A DNA stretch of 64,000 nt from Cupriavidus basilensis (GCF_008801925.2 NZ_CP062803.1:2046001-2110000); one strand, 5' to 3'. Positions 1-9,071 are shown, counted from the stretch's first letter. Numbers and translations: made by a program. Notes: generated by a model from the letters alone, not told the origin.

Positions 1-58
1 ATTATCTGATATTCAGGATCATTCTGCGGCGGCAGAATCAGGGCGTCAAGGCTTGCAG

Positions 59-1390
59 ATGCCGTTTCCCAAGGATGATCCCGTGCCCCGCGCTCCCGCC
101 CCGCTCCCGTTTGCCGCTGCGTCTGCCCCCGCCGGCGCAGCCCTCGCCCCACGCCATGGCCCGGGCCATCGCTGGAAAGTGCTGGCCCTCGGCGTCGCGG
201 CCAATGCCAGCTTTGCCGCGGCGTTCTCGGGCATTCCCACCACGGCGGTGCTGATGCGCGCCGGCTACCGGATCAGCGATGGCGAGCTGGGTTTTTGCCT
301 GGGCATGATGGGCCTTGGCATTGCGGCGAGCGAAGTGCCGTGGGGCTTGCTGACCGACCGCTGGGGCGACCGCCGCGTGCTGCTGACCGGCTTGATGGCC
401 ACCGCGCTGTGGCTGGCGTTGATGGCGGTGTTCGTGGCGCCGCTGCCCGTCCATATCCCGGGCAACGCCGCGCTGGCGCTAGGCCTGTTGGGGCTGGGCC
501 TGCTGGGCGGCAGCGTCAACGGCTCCAGCGGCCGCGCCGTGATGGCATGGTTCCGCGAAGGCGAACGGGGCCTGGCCATGAGCATCCGCCAGACCGCGGT
601 GCCCGCCGGGGGCGGGATTGGCGCGCTGATGCTGCCGCTGCTGGCGCAGTCCTTTGGCTTTGCCGCAGTCTACGGCGCGCTGGCGGCGTTCTGCGGCGTC
701 ACCGCGGCCTTTGCCTGGCACTGGATGCACGAGCCGCCGGCCGAGCCGGCGCGCGCTACGTTGCCCGCAGGCGGCGTGGCCGGCAAGGCAGGGCCCGGCC
801 CGCTGAGAAGCGCGCAGGTCTGGCGGCTGGTGTGCGGCATGGGCCTGATGTGCGTGCCGCAAGTGGCTGTGCTGACATTCGGAACGATCTACCTGCACGA
901 TTTCAGCCACATCGGCATTGCCGCGGCGGGCATGGCCGTGGCGGCGGTGCAGGCAGGCGCCGCCGTCATGCGGGTGTGGAGCGGCCGCTGGACCGACCGC
1001 CATGGCAACCGCCGCGTCTATATGCGCGCCTGCAGCTTGCTGACCTTGCTTGTGTTCGCCACGCTGGCGGCGCTGACCTGGCTGTGTGCCGCCGCGCCGG
1101 GCTGGCACGCCTTACTGACGCCGGTGCTGATGGCATGCCTGGTGCTGGGCGGCATCTGCACATCGGCCTGGCATGGTGTGGCCTTCACCGAGCTGGCGAC
1201 GATCGCGGGCGCCAGCCGCGCCGGCACCGCGCTCGGGCTAGGCAACACCTTTGCGTTTTCGGGCTTTTTTCTGGTGCCGCTGGCGATCCCGGCGATGGCT
1301 GCCGACCATGGCTGGGCGGCCGTGTGGCTGGCGGCCAGCGCGAGCGCGCTATTGGCGCGGCCCTTGTTTGCGCGTCAGGCCCGCGCCTGA
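59..1390 (+). CDS. MFS transporter, substrate unknown
   Basis: A 443-residue polytopic inner-membrane protein of the major facilitator superfamily. The loop after the second helix carries the family signature (LTDRWGDRR, about residues 100-108) and the matching position in the second half carries RWTDRHGNRR, the expected pseudo-duplication of a 12-helix carrier. The first 35 or so residues are Pro/Ala-rich and probably cytoplasmic. I chose ATG at 59; a TTG two codons upstream (53) is also in frame. The gene stands alone and faces the convergent GNAT gene 20 bp beyond its stop. Nothing nearby indicates the substrate. The family call is firm; an exporter or an organic-anion importer are both possible. 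Confidence 0.85.
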   Translation: MPFPKDDPVPRAPAPLPFAAASAPAGAALAPRHGPGHRWKVLALGVAANASFAAAFSGIPTTAVLMRAGYRISDGELGFCLGMMGLGIAASEVPWGLLTDRWGDRRVLLTGLMATALWLALMAVFVAPLPVHIPGNAALALGLLGLGLLGGSVNGSSGRAVMAWFREGERGLAMSIRQTAVPAGGGIGALMLPLLAQSFGFAAVYGALAAFCGVTAAFAWHWMHEPPAEPARATLPAGGVAGKAGPGPLRSAQVWRLVCGMGLMCVPQVAVLTFGTIYLHDFSHIGIAAAGMAVAAVQAGAAVMRVWSGRWTDRHGNRRVYMRACSLLTLLVFATLAALTWLCAAAPGWHALLTPVLMACLVLGGICTSAWHGVAFTELATIAGASRAGTALGLGNTFAFSGFFLVPLAIPAMAADHGWAAVWLAASASALLARPLFARQARA

Positions 1391-1410
1391 CGGCAAGCCG
1401 CCCGTTGCGT

Positions 1411-1836
1411 TCAGCGCAGCAATTTGCGCATTTCCACGTGAGGAATGCCGGCCTCTTCAAATTCCTCGCCGACCTGCTCGAAGCCCACACGCGCATAGAA
1501 CGGTGCGGCATAGCGCTGCGCATTGAGCACCAGCTCAGGGTAGCCAAGCTCCGCGGCCTTGGCCATCAGCGCATCCAGCACCATGGCGCCGACGCCGCTG
1601 CCGCGCGCGGGCTTGAGCACCGCCATGCGGCCAATGTGGCCATCCGGCAGCAGGCGGCCTGTGGCCAGCGCACTGCCGTCCTCGGCCAGCGCCAGGGCGT
1701 GCCAGCTTGGCGCATCCCATTCGTCCCACTCCAGTTCAACCGGGACGCCCTGTTCTTCGACGAAGACGGCATAGCGGATGGCGCGCGCGGTATCGCGGGC
1801 TTCGGACCAGGGGGCGAGGCGGATGGTGATTGTCAT
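1411..1836 (-). CDS. GNAT family N-acetyltransferase
   Basis: A 141-residue single-domain GNAT acetyltransferase. The N-terminal segment IRYAVFVEEQGVP is typical of the YjcF/ElaA-like branch, and the acetyl-CoA pyrophosphate-binding motif reads RGSGVGA, followed by the amphipathic helix and a C-terminal FYARVGF that is characteristic of the fold. It would transfer an acetyl group from acetyl-CoA to an amine; the acceptor cannot be read from sequence. The open frame extends another 62 codons upstream, but the family alignment starts at MTITIRLAP, so ATG at 1836 is used. It is convergent with the MFS gene and divergent from the GntR regulator. Confidence 0.85.
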   Translation of the reverse strand: MTITIRLAPWSEARDTARAIRYAVFVEEQGVPVELEWDEWDAPSWHALALAEDGSALATGRLLPDGHIGRMAVLKPARGSGVGAMVLDALMAKAAELGYPELVLNAQRYAAPFYARVGFEQVGEEFEEAGIPHVEMRKLLR

Positions 1837-2001
1837 GGTGGTTCGGTGCGCAAGACGCAAAGCGGTGAAAAGACGGCCAGAGGGGCGGCAGTCATGATAC
1901 TCCGGCCACGGCGAGGGTAAGCGATGCCGGTCATTGCTGCAGCGCCGCATGGGGAAAGGGATAGGGGTAATTCCCGATCCGCATTCTTTCCGGATAATTT
2001 G

Positions 2002-2014
2002 TATGATGACCATA
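2002..2014. promoter_or_regulatory. candidate GntR operator
   Basis: Imperfect palindrome TATG-ATGAC-CATA just before or over the start of the GntR-family gene. FadR/FCD-type regulators commonly bind short palindromes containing GTATGACCA-like sequence, and a GATAAT hexamer lies immediately upstream (1993-1998). An autoregulatory operator is a reasonable inference but only one copy is visible. Confidence 0.35.
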
Positions 2015-2791
2015 TTACCCAATCACCTGAGACCTCCCGTGTTCCAGAAAGTCCCGGCCCGAGCCCTGACAGACACCGTTGCCGAACAACTGCTGGAGAA
2101 GATCGACAGCGGCGCCTTCGGCCGTGGCGACAAGCTGCCCACGGAGGCGGTACTGTCCGAGGAATTCGGCGTCAGCCGCACCGTGATCCGCGAAGCCATC
2201 GCCCGGCTGCGCCACGAAGGCGTGGTGGAATCGCGCCAGGGCAGCGGCGTGTTCGTTACCGAGCAGGCCGGCATCCGGCCGCTGCGGATCGACTACACCG
2301 ATGTGGCCACGCTCGAATCGGTATTGCATATCGTGGAACTGCGCCGGGCCATCGAGGCCGAGGTGGCCGCACAGGCGGCGCGCGACCGCACCGATGCCAG
2401 CATGATGGCCATCGACGCCGCACTGGCGCGCATCGACGCCGAGGAGGCCGCCGGCGGCGATGGCGTGGCGGCCGACGTGGCCTTTCACCGGACCATCGCC
2501 GAAGCCACCGGCAACCCGTTTTTTCTCAAGACGCTGGCGTTCCTGAGCCAGTACCTGGAAACCGCCACCCGCGTGACCCGTACCAACGAGGCACGCCGGG
2601 CGGATTTCTCGCGCCAGGTGCGCGAGGAACACCAGGCCATCGTGGCCGCCATCCGCGCCGGCGACGCGCTGGCCGCGCGCAACGCGGCCGAGACCCATAT
2701 GTACAACGCGGCGCGGCGCCTATCCCATGGCGGGCAGCCCGAGACCGCCACCGACCTTGCCGACGCGCCCGCGCGCGGCCTCTCCCACTGA
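2003..2791 (+). CDS. GntR/FadR-family transcriptional regulator of the acid-sugar operon
   Basis: A DNA-binding regulator with an N-terminal winged helix of the GntR type (LPTEAVLSEEFGVSRTVIRE, followed by LRHEGVVESRQGSGVFV) and a C-terminal all-helical FCD ligand-binding domain with the usual metal-binding-type residues (for example the FHRTIAEATGNPFF stretch). Members with this architecture usually respond to sugar acids or carboxylates. It lies 49 bp upstream of and co-directional with ltnD, so it probably controls the threonate/erythronate operon. The start is uncertain: ATG 2003 has no clear ribosome site, and GTG 2039 (reading VFQKVPAR) fits the short N terminus normal for the family; the open frame itself runs back to 1934. 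Confidence 0.88.
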   Translation: MMTILPNHLRPPVFQKVPARALTDTVAEQLLEKIDSGAFGRGDKLPTEAVLSEEFGVSRTVIREAIARLRHEGVVESRQGSGVFVTEQAGIRPLRIDYTDVATLESVLHIVELRRAIEAEVAAQAARDRTDASMMAIDAALARIDAEEAAGGDGVAADVAFHRTIAEATGNPFFLKTLAFLSQYLETATRVTRTNEARRADFSRQVREEHQAIVAAIRAGDALAARNAAETHMYNAARRLSHGGQPETATDLADAPARGLSH

Positions 2792-2818
2792 TCGACTGAT
2801 CGATTGATCGACTGATCA
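2789..2818. repeat. 8-bp tandem repeat, about 3.75 copies
   Basis: Degenerate tandem copies of TGATCGAC/TGATCGAT that begin in the stop codon of the GntR gene and end just before the ribosome-binding region of ltnD. The unit length and position match other spacer repeats in this window (7194, 9130, 54814, 56914). Confidence 0.85.
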
Positions 2819-2840
2819 CCGCCCCCTGGCAGGAGTCTTC

Positions 2841-3737
2841 ATGAGCAAATCAATTGGCGTCATCGGCCTCGGCGCGATGGGCAACGGCGTAGCGCACAGC
2901 CTGCTGCGCGCCGGCTTCAAGGTACATGCCTGCGACCTGCGGCCCGACGTGCTGCAGCGCTTTGCCGATGCGGGGGGCATCCCCTGCGCCAGCCCGGCCG
3001 AGCTCGGCGGCAAATGCGATGTGGTGGTCACGCTGGTGGTCAACGCCGCGCAGACCGAGGCCGTGCTGTTTGGCGAACAAGGCGCGGCAAGCAGCCTGCG
3101 CCCCGGCACGCTGGTGATCGCCAGCGCGACCGTGCCGCCGGGCTTCGCCGAGGCACTGGGCAAGCGGCTGGGGGAGCGCGGCATCCTGCTGCTGGACGCA
3201 CCGGTCTCCGGTGGCGCCGCCCGCGCCGCCAGCGGCGAAATGACCATGATGACCTCGGGCCCGGCCGAGGCCTATGCATTGGCCGAGGACGTGCTGGCTG
3301 CGATGGCCGGCAAGGTCTACCGGCTGGGCGACGCGCATGGCGCCGGGTCCAAGGTAAAGATCATCAACCAGCTGCTGGCTGGCGTGCATATCGCCGCGGC
3401 GGCAGAAGCCATGGCGCTGGGCCTGCGCGAAGGCGTGGATGCCGATGCCCTGTATGAGGTCATCACCCACAGCGCGGGCAATTCGTGGATGTTCGAGAAC
3501 CGCGTGCCGCATATCCTGTCGGGCGACTACACGCCGCTGTCCGCGGTCGATATCTTCGTCAAGGACCTCGGCCTGGTGCTCGATACCGCGCGCACCAGCA
3601 AGTTTCCGCTGCCGCTGTCGGCCGCGGCGCACCAGATGTTCATGATGGCATCCAGCGCGGGACACGGCGGCGAGGACGATGCCGCCGTGATCAAGATCTT
3701 TCCCGGCATCGAGTTGCCGGCGAAGAAGGCCGAGTGA
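2841..3737 (+). CDS. ltnD: L-threonate dehydrogenase
   Basis: A 298-residue enzyme of the beta-hydroxyacid dehydrogenase family (3-hydroxyisobutyrate dehydrogenase-like). The N-terminal Rossmann motif is GLGAMGNG (residues 8-15), the substrate-binding signature DAPVSGGAARAASG follows, and the catalytic Lys lies in KIINQLLAG. In C. necator this family member oxidises L-threonate to 2-oxo-tetronate with NAD. It is the first structural gene of a six-gene operon with otnK, otnC, a permease, otnI and denD, which is what separates it from the many hydroxyisobutyrate or tartronate-semialdehyde reductase paralogues. The start has an AGGAG sequence at a good distance. Confidence 0.88.
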   Translation: MSKSIGVIGLGAMGNGVAHSLLRAGFKVHACDLRPDVLQRFADAGGIPCASPAELGGKCDVVVTLVVNAAQTEAVLFGEQGAASSLRPGTLVIASATVPPGFAEALGKRLGERGILLLDAPVSGGAARAASGEMTMMTSGPAEAYALAEDVLAAMAGKVYRLGDAHGAGSKVKIINQLLAGVHIAAAAEAMALGLREGVDADALYEVITHSAGNSWMFENRVPHILSGDYTPLSAVDIFVKDLGLVLDTARTSKFPLPLSAAAHQMFMMASSAGHGGEDDAAVIKIFPGIELPAKKAE

Positions 3738-3748
3738 GGCAAGCCAGC

Positions 3749-5053
3749 ATGACTGCACAGACCCCTTCCTCGCGCGCCCTGCTTGGCTGCATCGCCGACG
3801 ACTTCACCGGTGCCACCGACCTGGCCAACACGCTGGTGCGCAACGGCATGCGCACCGTGCAGACCATCGGCGTGCCGGCGGGCGGCGCGGCGCTGCCCGG
3901 CGTGGAGCAGGCCGATGCGCTGGTGGTCGCGCTCAAGTCGCGCACCATCCCGGCGGCCGATGCCATCGCGCAATCGCTGGCCGCGCTGCGCTGGTTGCAG
4001 GCCCAGGGCTGCCGCCAGTTCTTTTTCAAGTACTGCTCCACCTTCGACTCCACCGACGCCGGCAATATCGGGCCGGTGACCGAGGCCCTGCTGGCGGCGC
4101 TTGGCAGCGACTTCACCATCGCCTGCCCGGCATTTCCGGAGAACGGCCGCACCATCTTCCGCGGCCACCTGTTCGTGGGCGATGTCCTGCTCAATGCGTC
4201 GGGCATGGAGAACCACCCGCTCACGCCGATGCATGACGCCAACCTGGTCCGCGTGCTGCAGCGCCAGAGCCAGGCCAAGGTGGGCCTGCTGCGCTACGAC
4301 GCCGTGGCGCGCGGCAGCGACGCGGCCCGCCATGCCATGGCCACCTTGCGCAGCGATGGCGTGAAACTGGCGATTGCCGACGCGGTGAGCGATGCCGACC
4401 TGCATACGCTAGGCGAGGCGTGCGTCGACCTGCCGTTGCTCACCGGCGGCTCGGGCCTGGCGCTCGGCCTGCCCGCCAACTTCCGCCGCGCCGGCTTGCT
4501 GCCGCAGCGCGCGGATGCCGACAGCGTGGCGCCCGTGACCGGGCCAGCCGTGGTGCTGGCCGGCAGCGCGTCCAAGGCGACCAATGCGCAGGTGGCGCAG
4601 TGGCTCATGGCCAAGCGCCCCGCCCTGCGTATCGACCCGCTCGCGCTGGCGCAAGGCGCGCCCGTGGTTGAGGAGGCGCTGGCGCTGGCTGGCTCCCATG
4701 ACGAGCCTGTGCTGTTTTACGCCACCACCACGCCGGAGGAGGTCAAAGCGGTGCAGGCCGCCCTCGGCGTGGAGCGCGCCGGCCATCTGGTCGAGCAGGC
4801 GCTGGCGGATATCGCCGCCGCCCTGAAAGCACGTGGTACGCGCCGCTTCGTGGTGGCCGGCGGCGAGACCTCGGGCGCGGTGGTGCAGGCGCTGGGCGTG
4901 CAAGCCCTGCGCATCGGCACGCAGATCGCGCCGGGCGTGCCCGCCACCGTCACGCTGGATGCGCAGCCGCTGGCGCTGGCACTCAAGTCCGGCAATTTCG
5001 GCGGCATGGATTTCTTTGACGAAGCACTGCGCCAGCTTGGAGGGCAAGCATGA
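3749..5053 (+). CDS. otnK: 3-oxo-tetronate kinase (DUF1537 family)
   Basis: A 434-residue four-carbon acid-sugar kinase of the former DUF1537 family. The N-terminal sugar-acid-binding domain shows the signature IADDFTGATDLANTL and later KYCSTFDSTDAGNIGPV; the C-terminal nucleotide-binding domain carries GGETSGAVVQALG. It phosphorylates 3-oxo-tetronate to 3-oxo-tetronate 4-phosphate. The open frame extends upstream into ltnD, but homology begins at ATG 3749, 11 bp after the ltnD stop. The stop overlaps the otnC start by four bases (ATGA), implying translational coupling. The function follows from the neighbours; other DUF1537 kinases act on threonate or erythronate directly. Confidence 0.9.
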   Translation: MTAQTPSSRALLGCIADDFTGATDLANTLVRNGMRTVQTIGVPAGGAALPGVEQADALVVALKSRTIPAADAIAQSLAALRWLQAQGCRQFFFKYCSTFDSTDAGNIGPVTEALLAALGSDFTIACPAFPENGRTIFRGHLFVGDVLLNASGMENHPLTPMHDANLVRVLQRQSQAKVGLLRYDAVARGSDAARHAMATLRSDGVKLAIADAVSDADLHTLGEACVDLPLLTGGSGLALGLPANFRRAGLLPQRADADSVAPVTGPAVVLAGSASKATNAQVAQWLMAKRPALRIDPLALAQGAPVVEEALALAGSHDEPVLFYATTTPEEVKAVQAALGVERAGHLVEQALADIAAALKARGTRRFVVAGGETSGAVVQALGVQALRIGTQIAPGVPATVTLDAQPLALALKSGNFGGMDFFDEALRQLGGQA

Positions 5054-5688
5054 GCACAGAAGCCAGCCTGCGCGAAGAAATCTGCCGCATCGGCGCCAGC
5101 CTCTACCAGCGTGGCTACACCGTCGGCAGCGCCGGCAACATCAGCGCGCGCATGGCGGACGGCTGGCTGATCACGCCGACCGATGCCTGCCTGGGCATGC
5201 TGGACCCGGCGGCCATTGCCAAGGTGGACAGCGGCGGCAACTGGGTGGCCGGCGACCAGCCGTCCAAGACGCTGACCCTGCACCGCGCCATCTACGACAA
5301 CAACCCCCAGGCCCATGGCGTGGTGCATACGCACTCCACCCACCTGGTGGCGCTGAGCCTGGCGGGCGCATGGCAGCCGGACGATGTGCTGCCGCCGATC
5401 ACGCCTTACTACGTGATGAAAGTCGGGCATATCCCGCTGATTCCCTACCATCGCCCGGGCGACCCGGCGGTGGCGGCGCGCGTCGCGCAGCTTGCCGCCG
5501 AAGTGCGCGGCGTGCTGCTCGCGCGCCTTGGCCCGGTGGTGTGGGAGGCCACCGTCTCGCGCGCGGCCTTCGCGCTCGAGGAACTTGAAGAAACCGCCAA
5601 GCTCTGGCTGATGTTCAAGGACAAGCCTGACCCGCTCGACGAGCAAGCGCTGGCCGAACTGCGCGATACGTTCAAGGCGCGCTGGTAG
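5050..5688 (+). CDS. otnC: 3-oxo-tetronate 4-phosphate decarboxylase
   Basis: A 212-residue class II aldolase-fold enzyme. It has the phosphate-binding SAGNISARM segment near residue 27 and the divalent-metal motif HTHSTH (near residue 93) shared with fuculose-1-phosphate aldolase. In the acid-sugar pathway it decarboxylates 3-oxo-tetronate 4-phosphate to dihydroxyacetone phosphate and CO2. Its start codon overlaps the otnK stop, and it is followed after 172 bp by the permease gene. Length and context agree with OtnC; a generic sugar-phosphate aldolase is the alternative. Confidence 0.9.
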   Translation: MSTEASLREEICRIGASLYQRGYTVGSAGNISARMADGWLITPTDACLGMLDPAAIAKVDSGGNWVAGDQPSKTLTLHRAIYDNNPQAHGVVHTHSTHLVALSLAGAWQPDDVLPPITPYYVMKVGHIPLIPYHRPGDPAVAARVAQLAAEVRGVLLARLGPVVWEATVSRAAFALEELEETAKLWLMFKDKPDPLDEQALAELRDTFKARW

Positions 5689-5860
5689 GGACCACGCGCG
5701 CAGGTACGACAAAGCCCTGACAACAAAAACACAAGCAAGGCAGAACTGACCGCCGCCCGCCCTCGCTAACGCCCGGGCCGCGGCAAGGGCAGCGTTCGCC
5801 CCCGGTTTGCCGCCAACAGCGGACATCAAGCCGGAGCCAAACCGATACACGGAGACAACC

Positions 5861-7192
5861 ATGCATGCATCCACCCAGGCCGCGCTAACCGGCGCCGGCC
5901 AAGACATCGACCGCGACATCGAAAAACGCGCTTACAGCAAGGTGTTCTGGCGCATCATGCCGTTCCTGATGCTGTGCTACGTCATTGCTTACCTGGACCG
6001 CGTCAACGTGGGCTTCGCCAAGCTGCAGATGGCGCAGGACCTGGCGTTTTCCGAAACCGTGTTCGGCCTTGGCGCCGGGCTGTTCTTCATCGGCTACTTC
6101 CTGTTCGAAGTCCCCAGCAACCTGCTGATGCACAAGCTCGGCGCGCGCGTCTGGATCGCGCGGATCATGATCACGTGGGGCATCATCTCGGCGCTGTTCG
6201 TCTTCGTGAAGACACCCGCCACTTTCTACATCATGCGCTTCCTGCTCGGCCTGGCCGAGGCGGGTTTCTATCCCGGCGTGATCCTTTACCTGACCTACTG
6301 GTATCCGGCCAACCGGCGCGCCAAGATGATCGCGCTGTTCATGTCGGGCATCCCGGTGGCCGGCATGTTCGGCAACCCGCTGTCGGGCTGGATCATGGAT
6401 GCCTTCCATGACTACGGCGGCATGCGCGGCTGGCAGTGGATGTTCCTGATCGAGGCCCTGCCCGCGCTGCTGATCGGCATCGTCACCGTGTTCGTGCTCA
6501 AGAACGGCATCGACCAGGCGCCGTGGCTGGACGCCAACGAGAAGCGCGTGCTCAAGCGCAATATCGAGGAAGACGCGCGCCAGGCTGGCGCCTCGGGCAC
6601 CGGCCACTCGCTTGGCGCCGTGTTCAAGGACAGCCGCGTCTGGTGGATGTGCATGATCTACTTCTGCTTTGTCACCGGGCAATATGCGCTGACGTTCTGG
6701 ATGCCCACACTGGTCAAGACCAGCGGCGTTACCGGCAACCTCAATATCGGCCTGCTCAGCGCGATTCCGTTTATCTGCGCCATCGTGGTGATGAACTTCC
6801 TCGGCCACAGCGCCGACGCCCGGCGCGAGCGCCGCTGGCACCTGATCGTGCCGGCGCTGATGGGCGCGGTGGGCTTTGCCATTGCCGCTTCGTATACCCA
6901 CAATACCGTGGTGGCCATTGCCGCGCTGTCGCTCGCCGCCGCCGGCGTGCTGACCTGCGCCCCGCTGTTCTGGTCGCTGCCCACCGCCTTCCTGTCCGGG
7001 CTGGCCGCTGCCTCGGGCATTGCGGTGGTGAATTCGGTGGGCAACCTGGCGGGCTTTGTGGCACCGTACATGGTGGGCTACCTGACCGACCTCACCCACA
7101 GCACGCAGTCGAGCATGTATGTGCTGTCGGCCATGCTGGTGCTCGGTGCCGGGCTGGTCTGGCTCACGCCGGCCAAGCTGGTCAACCGCTAG
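5861..7192 (+). CDS. MFS permease of the anion:cation symporter family, probable threonate/erythronate importer
   Basis: A 443-residue 12-helix carrier. The first helix ends in AYLDRVNVGFAKLQM, the signature of the ACS family that includes the glucarate/galactarate and phthalate transporters. The start used is ATG 5861, preceded by CGGAGACAACC; the open frame continues upstream without homology. Its position inside the ltn/otn/den operon makes uptake of L-threonate and D-erythronate the most likely role. The 172-bp gap between otnC and this gene shows no gene and no clear terminator. Confidence 0.88.
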   Translation: MHASTQAALTGAGQDIDRDIEKRAYSKVFWRIMPFLMLCYVIAYLDRVNVGFAKLQMAQDLAFSETVFGLGAGLFFIGYFLFEVPSNLLMHKLGARVWIARIMITWGIISALFVFVKTPATFYIMRFLLGLAEAGFYPGVILYLTYWYPANRRAKMIALFMSGIPVAGMFGNPLSGWIMDAFHDYGGMRGWQWMFLIEALPALLIGIVTVFVLKNGIDQAPWLDANEKRVLKRNIEEDARQAGASGTGHSLGAVFKDSRVWWMCMIYFCFVTGQYALTFWMPTLVKTSGVTGNLNIGLLSAIPFICAIVVMNFLGHSADARRERRWHLIVPALMGAVGFAIAASYTHNTVVAIAALSLAAAGVLTCAPLFWSLPTAFLSGLAAASGIAVVNSVGNLAGFVAPYMVGYLTDLTHSTQSSMYVLSAMLVLGAGLVWLTPAKLVNR

Positions 7193-7193
7193 G

Positions 7194-7225
7194 CCAAGAA
7201 CACAAGAACGCAAGAACCCAAGAAC
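7194..7225. repeat. 8-bp tandem repeat, 4 copies
   Basis: Four head-to-tail copies of NCAAGAAC (first base C, A, G, C in turn) in the spacer between the permease stop and the ribosome site CTCCTGGAG of otnI. Same style as the repeats at 2789 and 9130. Confidence 0.85.
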
Positions 7226-7249
7226 CACGCACTTCTCCTGGAGCACCGC

Positions 7250-8032
7250 ATGCCGCGTTTTGCCGCCAACCTGTCGATGATGTACACCGAGCACGCCTTC
7301 CTGGATCGCTTCGCCGCCGCAGCGGCAGACGGTTTCAAGGCCGTGGAGTATCTCTTCCCGTACGAGCACGCTGCCGCGGAAATCCGCGCGCGGCTCGACG
7401 CCAACGGCCTGGCGCAAGCGCTGTTCAACGCGCCGCCGGGCGACTGGGCCGCCGGCGAGCGCGGCATGGCCGCCCTGCCCGGGCGCCAGGCCGAATTCCG
7501 CGACGCCTTGGGCCGCGCGCTGGAATACGCCGCCGTGATCGGCAATGACAAGATCCACGTGATGGCCGGCCTGGTGCCGGCCGGCGCGGACCACGGGCGT
7601 CATCGCGCCTGCTACCTGGAAAACCTGGCGCATGCCGCGCAGGCCGCAGCGGCACAGGGCATCACGGTCCTGATCGAGCCGATCAACGCACGCGACATGC
7701 CCGGCTACTTCCTCAACCGCCAGGACGACGGCCAGGCCATCTGCAAGGAAGTGGGCGCAGCCAACCTGAAGGTGCAGTTCGACTGCTACCACTGCCAGAT
7801 CGTGGAGGGCGACCTTGCTGTCAAGCTCAAGCGCGACTTTGCCGGCATCGGCCACATCCAGATTGCCGGCGTGCCCGAGCGCCACGAGCCGGACCTGGGC
7901 GAGCTGAACTACCCCTACCTGTTCGACGTGATCGATGGCCTTGGCTATGACGGCTGGATCGGCTGCGAATATCGTCCGCGCGCCGGTACCTCGGCGGGTT
8001 TGGGCTGGCTCAAGCCTTACTTGAAGGCCTGA
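7250..8032 (+). CDS. otnI: 2-oxo-tetronate isomerase
   Basis: A 260-residue TIM-barrel protein of the hydroxypyruvate isomerase / xylose isomerase-like family. Recognisable segments are [12 protein letters not shown] at the N terminus, [15 protein letters not shown] with the metal-binding Glu, and [15 protein letters not shown] with the second metal-site residues; WIGCEYRPR lies near the C terminus. In the acid-sugar pathway it interconverts 2-oxo- and 3-oxo-tetronate, which joins both dehydrogenases (LtnD and DenD) to the OtnK kinase. A well-spaced TCCTGGAGCACCGC precedes the ATG. Taken alone it would be called hydroxypyruvate isomerase (Hyi); the operon decides. Confidence 0.87.
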   Translation: MPRFAANLSMMYTEHAFLDRFAAAAADGFKAVEYLFPYEHAAAEIRARLDANGLAQALFNAPPGDWAAGERGMAALPGRQAEFRDALGRALEYAAVIGNDKIHVMAGLVPAGADHGRHRACYLENLAHAAQAAAAQGITVLIEPINARDMPGYFLNRQDDGQAICKEVGAANLKVQFDCYHCQIVEGDLAVKLKRDFAGIGHIQIAGVPERHEPDLGELNYPYLFDVIDGLGYDGWIGCEYRPRAGTSAGLGWLKPYLKA

Positions 8033-8081
8033 GCGGCCGCTGTCTCCTTGCCGCCCATGGCGGCACAACCGGAAAACGAAC

Positions 8082-9071
8082 ATGCAAGTACTGATCACCG
8101 GCGGAGTCGGCTTTCTCGGCCTGCAACTGGCCCGCCAGCTGTTGAAACACGGCACCCTGGACATCGACGGCAAGCCCGTCGCCATCGCGGGCCTGACGCT
8201 GCTCGACGTGGTAGCGCCGCCTGCGCTGAACGACGCGCGCGTGCGCGTGGTCACCGGCGACCTGTCGGATCCCGCCGTGCTGGCGCAGGCTATCGATGAA
8301 CACACCGGCGCGGTGTTCCACCTGGCGGCGGTGGTCAGCGGCCAGGCCGAGGCGGATTTTGACCTGGGCATGCGCGTGAACCTGGATGCCGCGCGCGCGT
8401 TGCTGGAAACCTGCCGGGCGCTTCACGTGAAACATGGCAGCCGGCCACGCGTGGTGTTCACCAGTTCGGTGGCGGTGTATGGCGGCACCCTGCCCGCTGT
8501 GGTGCAGGACGATACCGCGCTCAATCCGCAATCCTCCTACGGCGCGCAGAAGGCCATTGGCGAGCTGCTGCTGTCGGACTACAGCCGCCGCGGCTTTGTC
8601 GACGGCCGCGTGCTGCGCCTGCCGACCATCAGCGTGCGCCCAGGCAAGCCCAATGCCGCGGCGTCGTCGTTCGCCAGCGGCATCATCCGCGAGCCACTGG
8701 CAGGCGTCGCCGCCAACTGCCCGGTCTCGCCGGAAACGCCGCTGTGGCTGCTGTCCCCGCGCGGGGCGATTGCCGCGCTGGTGCGGGGCATGGAGATCGA
8801 TGGTGCCAGGCTTGGCGAACGCCGGACGGTGAACCTGCCCGGCTTGTCGGTCACGCCCAAGGAAATGGTGGCGGCGTTGCGGCGCGTGGCCGGCGACGCC
8901 GTGGCGGATCGCGTGAGCTGGGAGCGCGAGGCGCGCATCGAGAATATCGTCGGCACCTGGCCTGCCGCGTGGAATACGGAGCGCGCGCTGGCGCTGGGGT
9001 TCCAGGGCGACAAAGATTTCGATGCGGTGGTCCGGGCCTATATCGAGGACACGGGCATAGCGGCGCGGTGA
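8082..9071 (+). CDS. denD: D-erythronate dehydrogenase
   Basis: A 329-residue extended short-chain dehydrogenase (NAD-dependent epimerase fold). The cofactor motif is GGVGFLG at the N terminus, the catalytic Ser sits in FTSSVAVYGG, and the Tyr/Lys pair is in SSYGAQKAIGE. DenD of C. necator oxidises D-erythronate at C2 to 2-oxo-tetronate, giving the operon a second entry substrate that converges with L-threonate at OtnI. It is the last gene of the operon; a 9-bp tandem repeat follows and the next gene is convergent. Confidence 0.88.
   Translation: MQVLITGGVGFLGLQLARQLLKHGTLDIDGKPVAIAGLTLLDVVAPPALNDARVRVVTGDLSDPAVLAQAIDEHTGAVFHLAAVVSGQAEADFDLGMRVNLDAARALLETCRALHVKHGSRPRVVFTSSVAVYGGTLPAVVQDDTALNPQSSYGAQKAIGELLLSDYSRRGFVDGRVLRLPTISVRPGKPNAAASSFASGIIREPLAGVAANCPVSPETPLWLLSPRGAIAALVRGMEIDGARLGERRTVNLPGLSVTPKEMVAALRRVAGDAVADRVSWEREARIENIVGTWPAAWNTERALALGFQGDKDFDAVVRAYIEDTGIAAR

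Noticed and set aside
5885..8371. An 828-codon minus-strand open frame antisense to the MFS permease, otnI and denD
   Set aside because: The protein is low-complexity Gln/His/Arg/Gly-rich, typical of the antisense frame of high-GC genes, and the plus-strand genes have clear homology.
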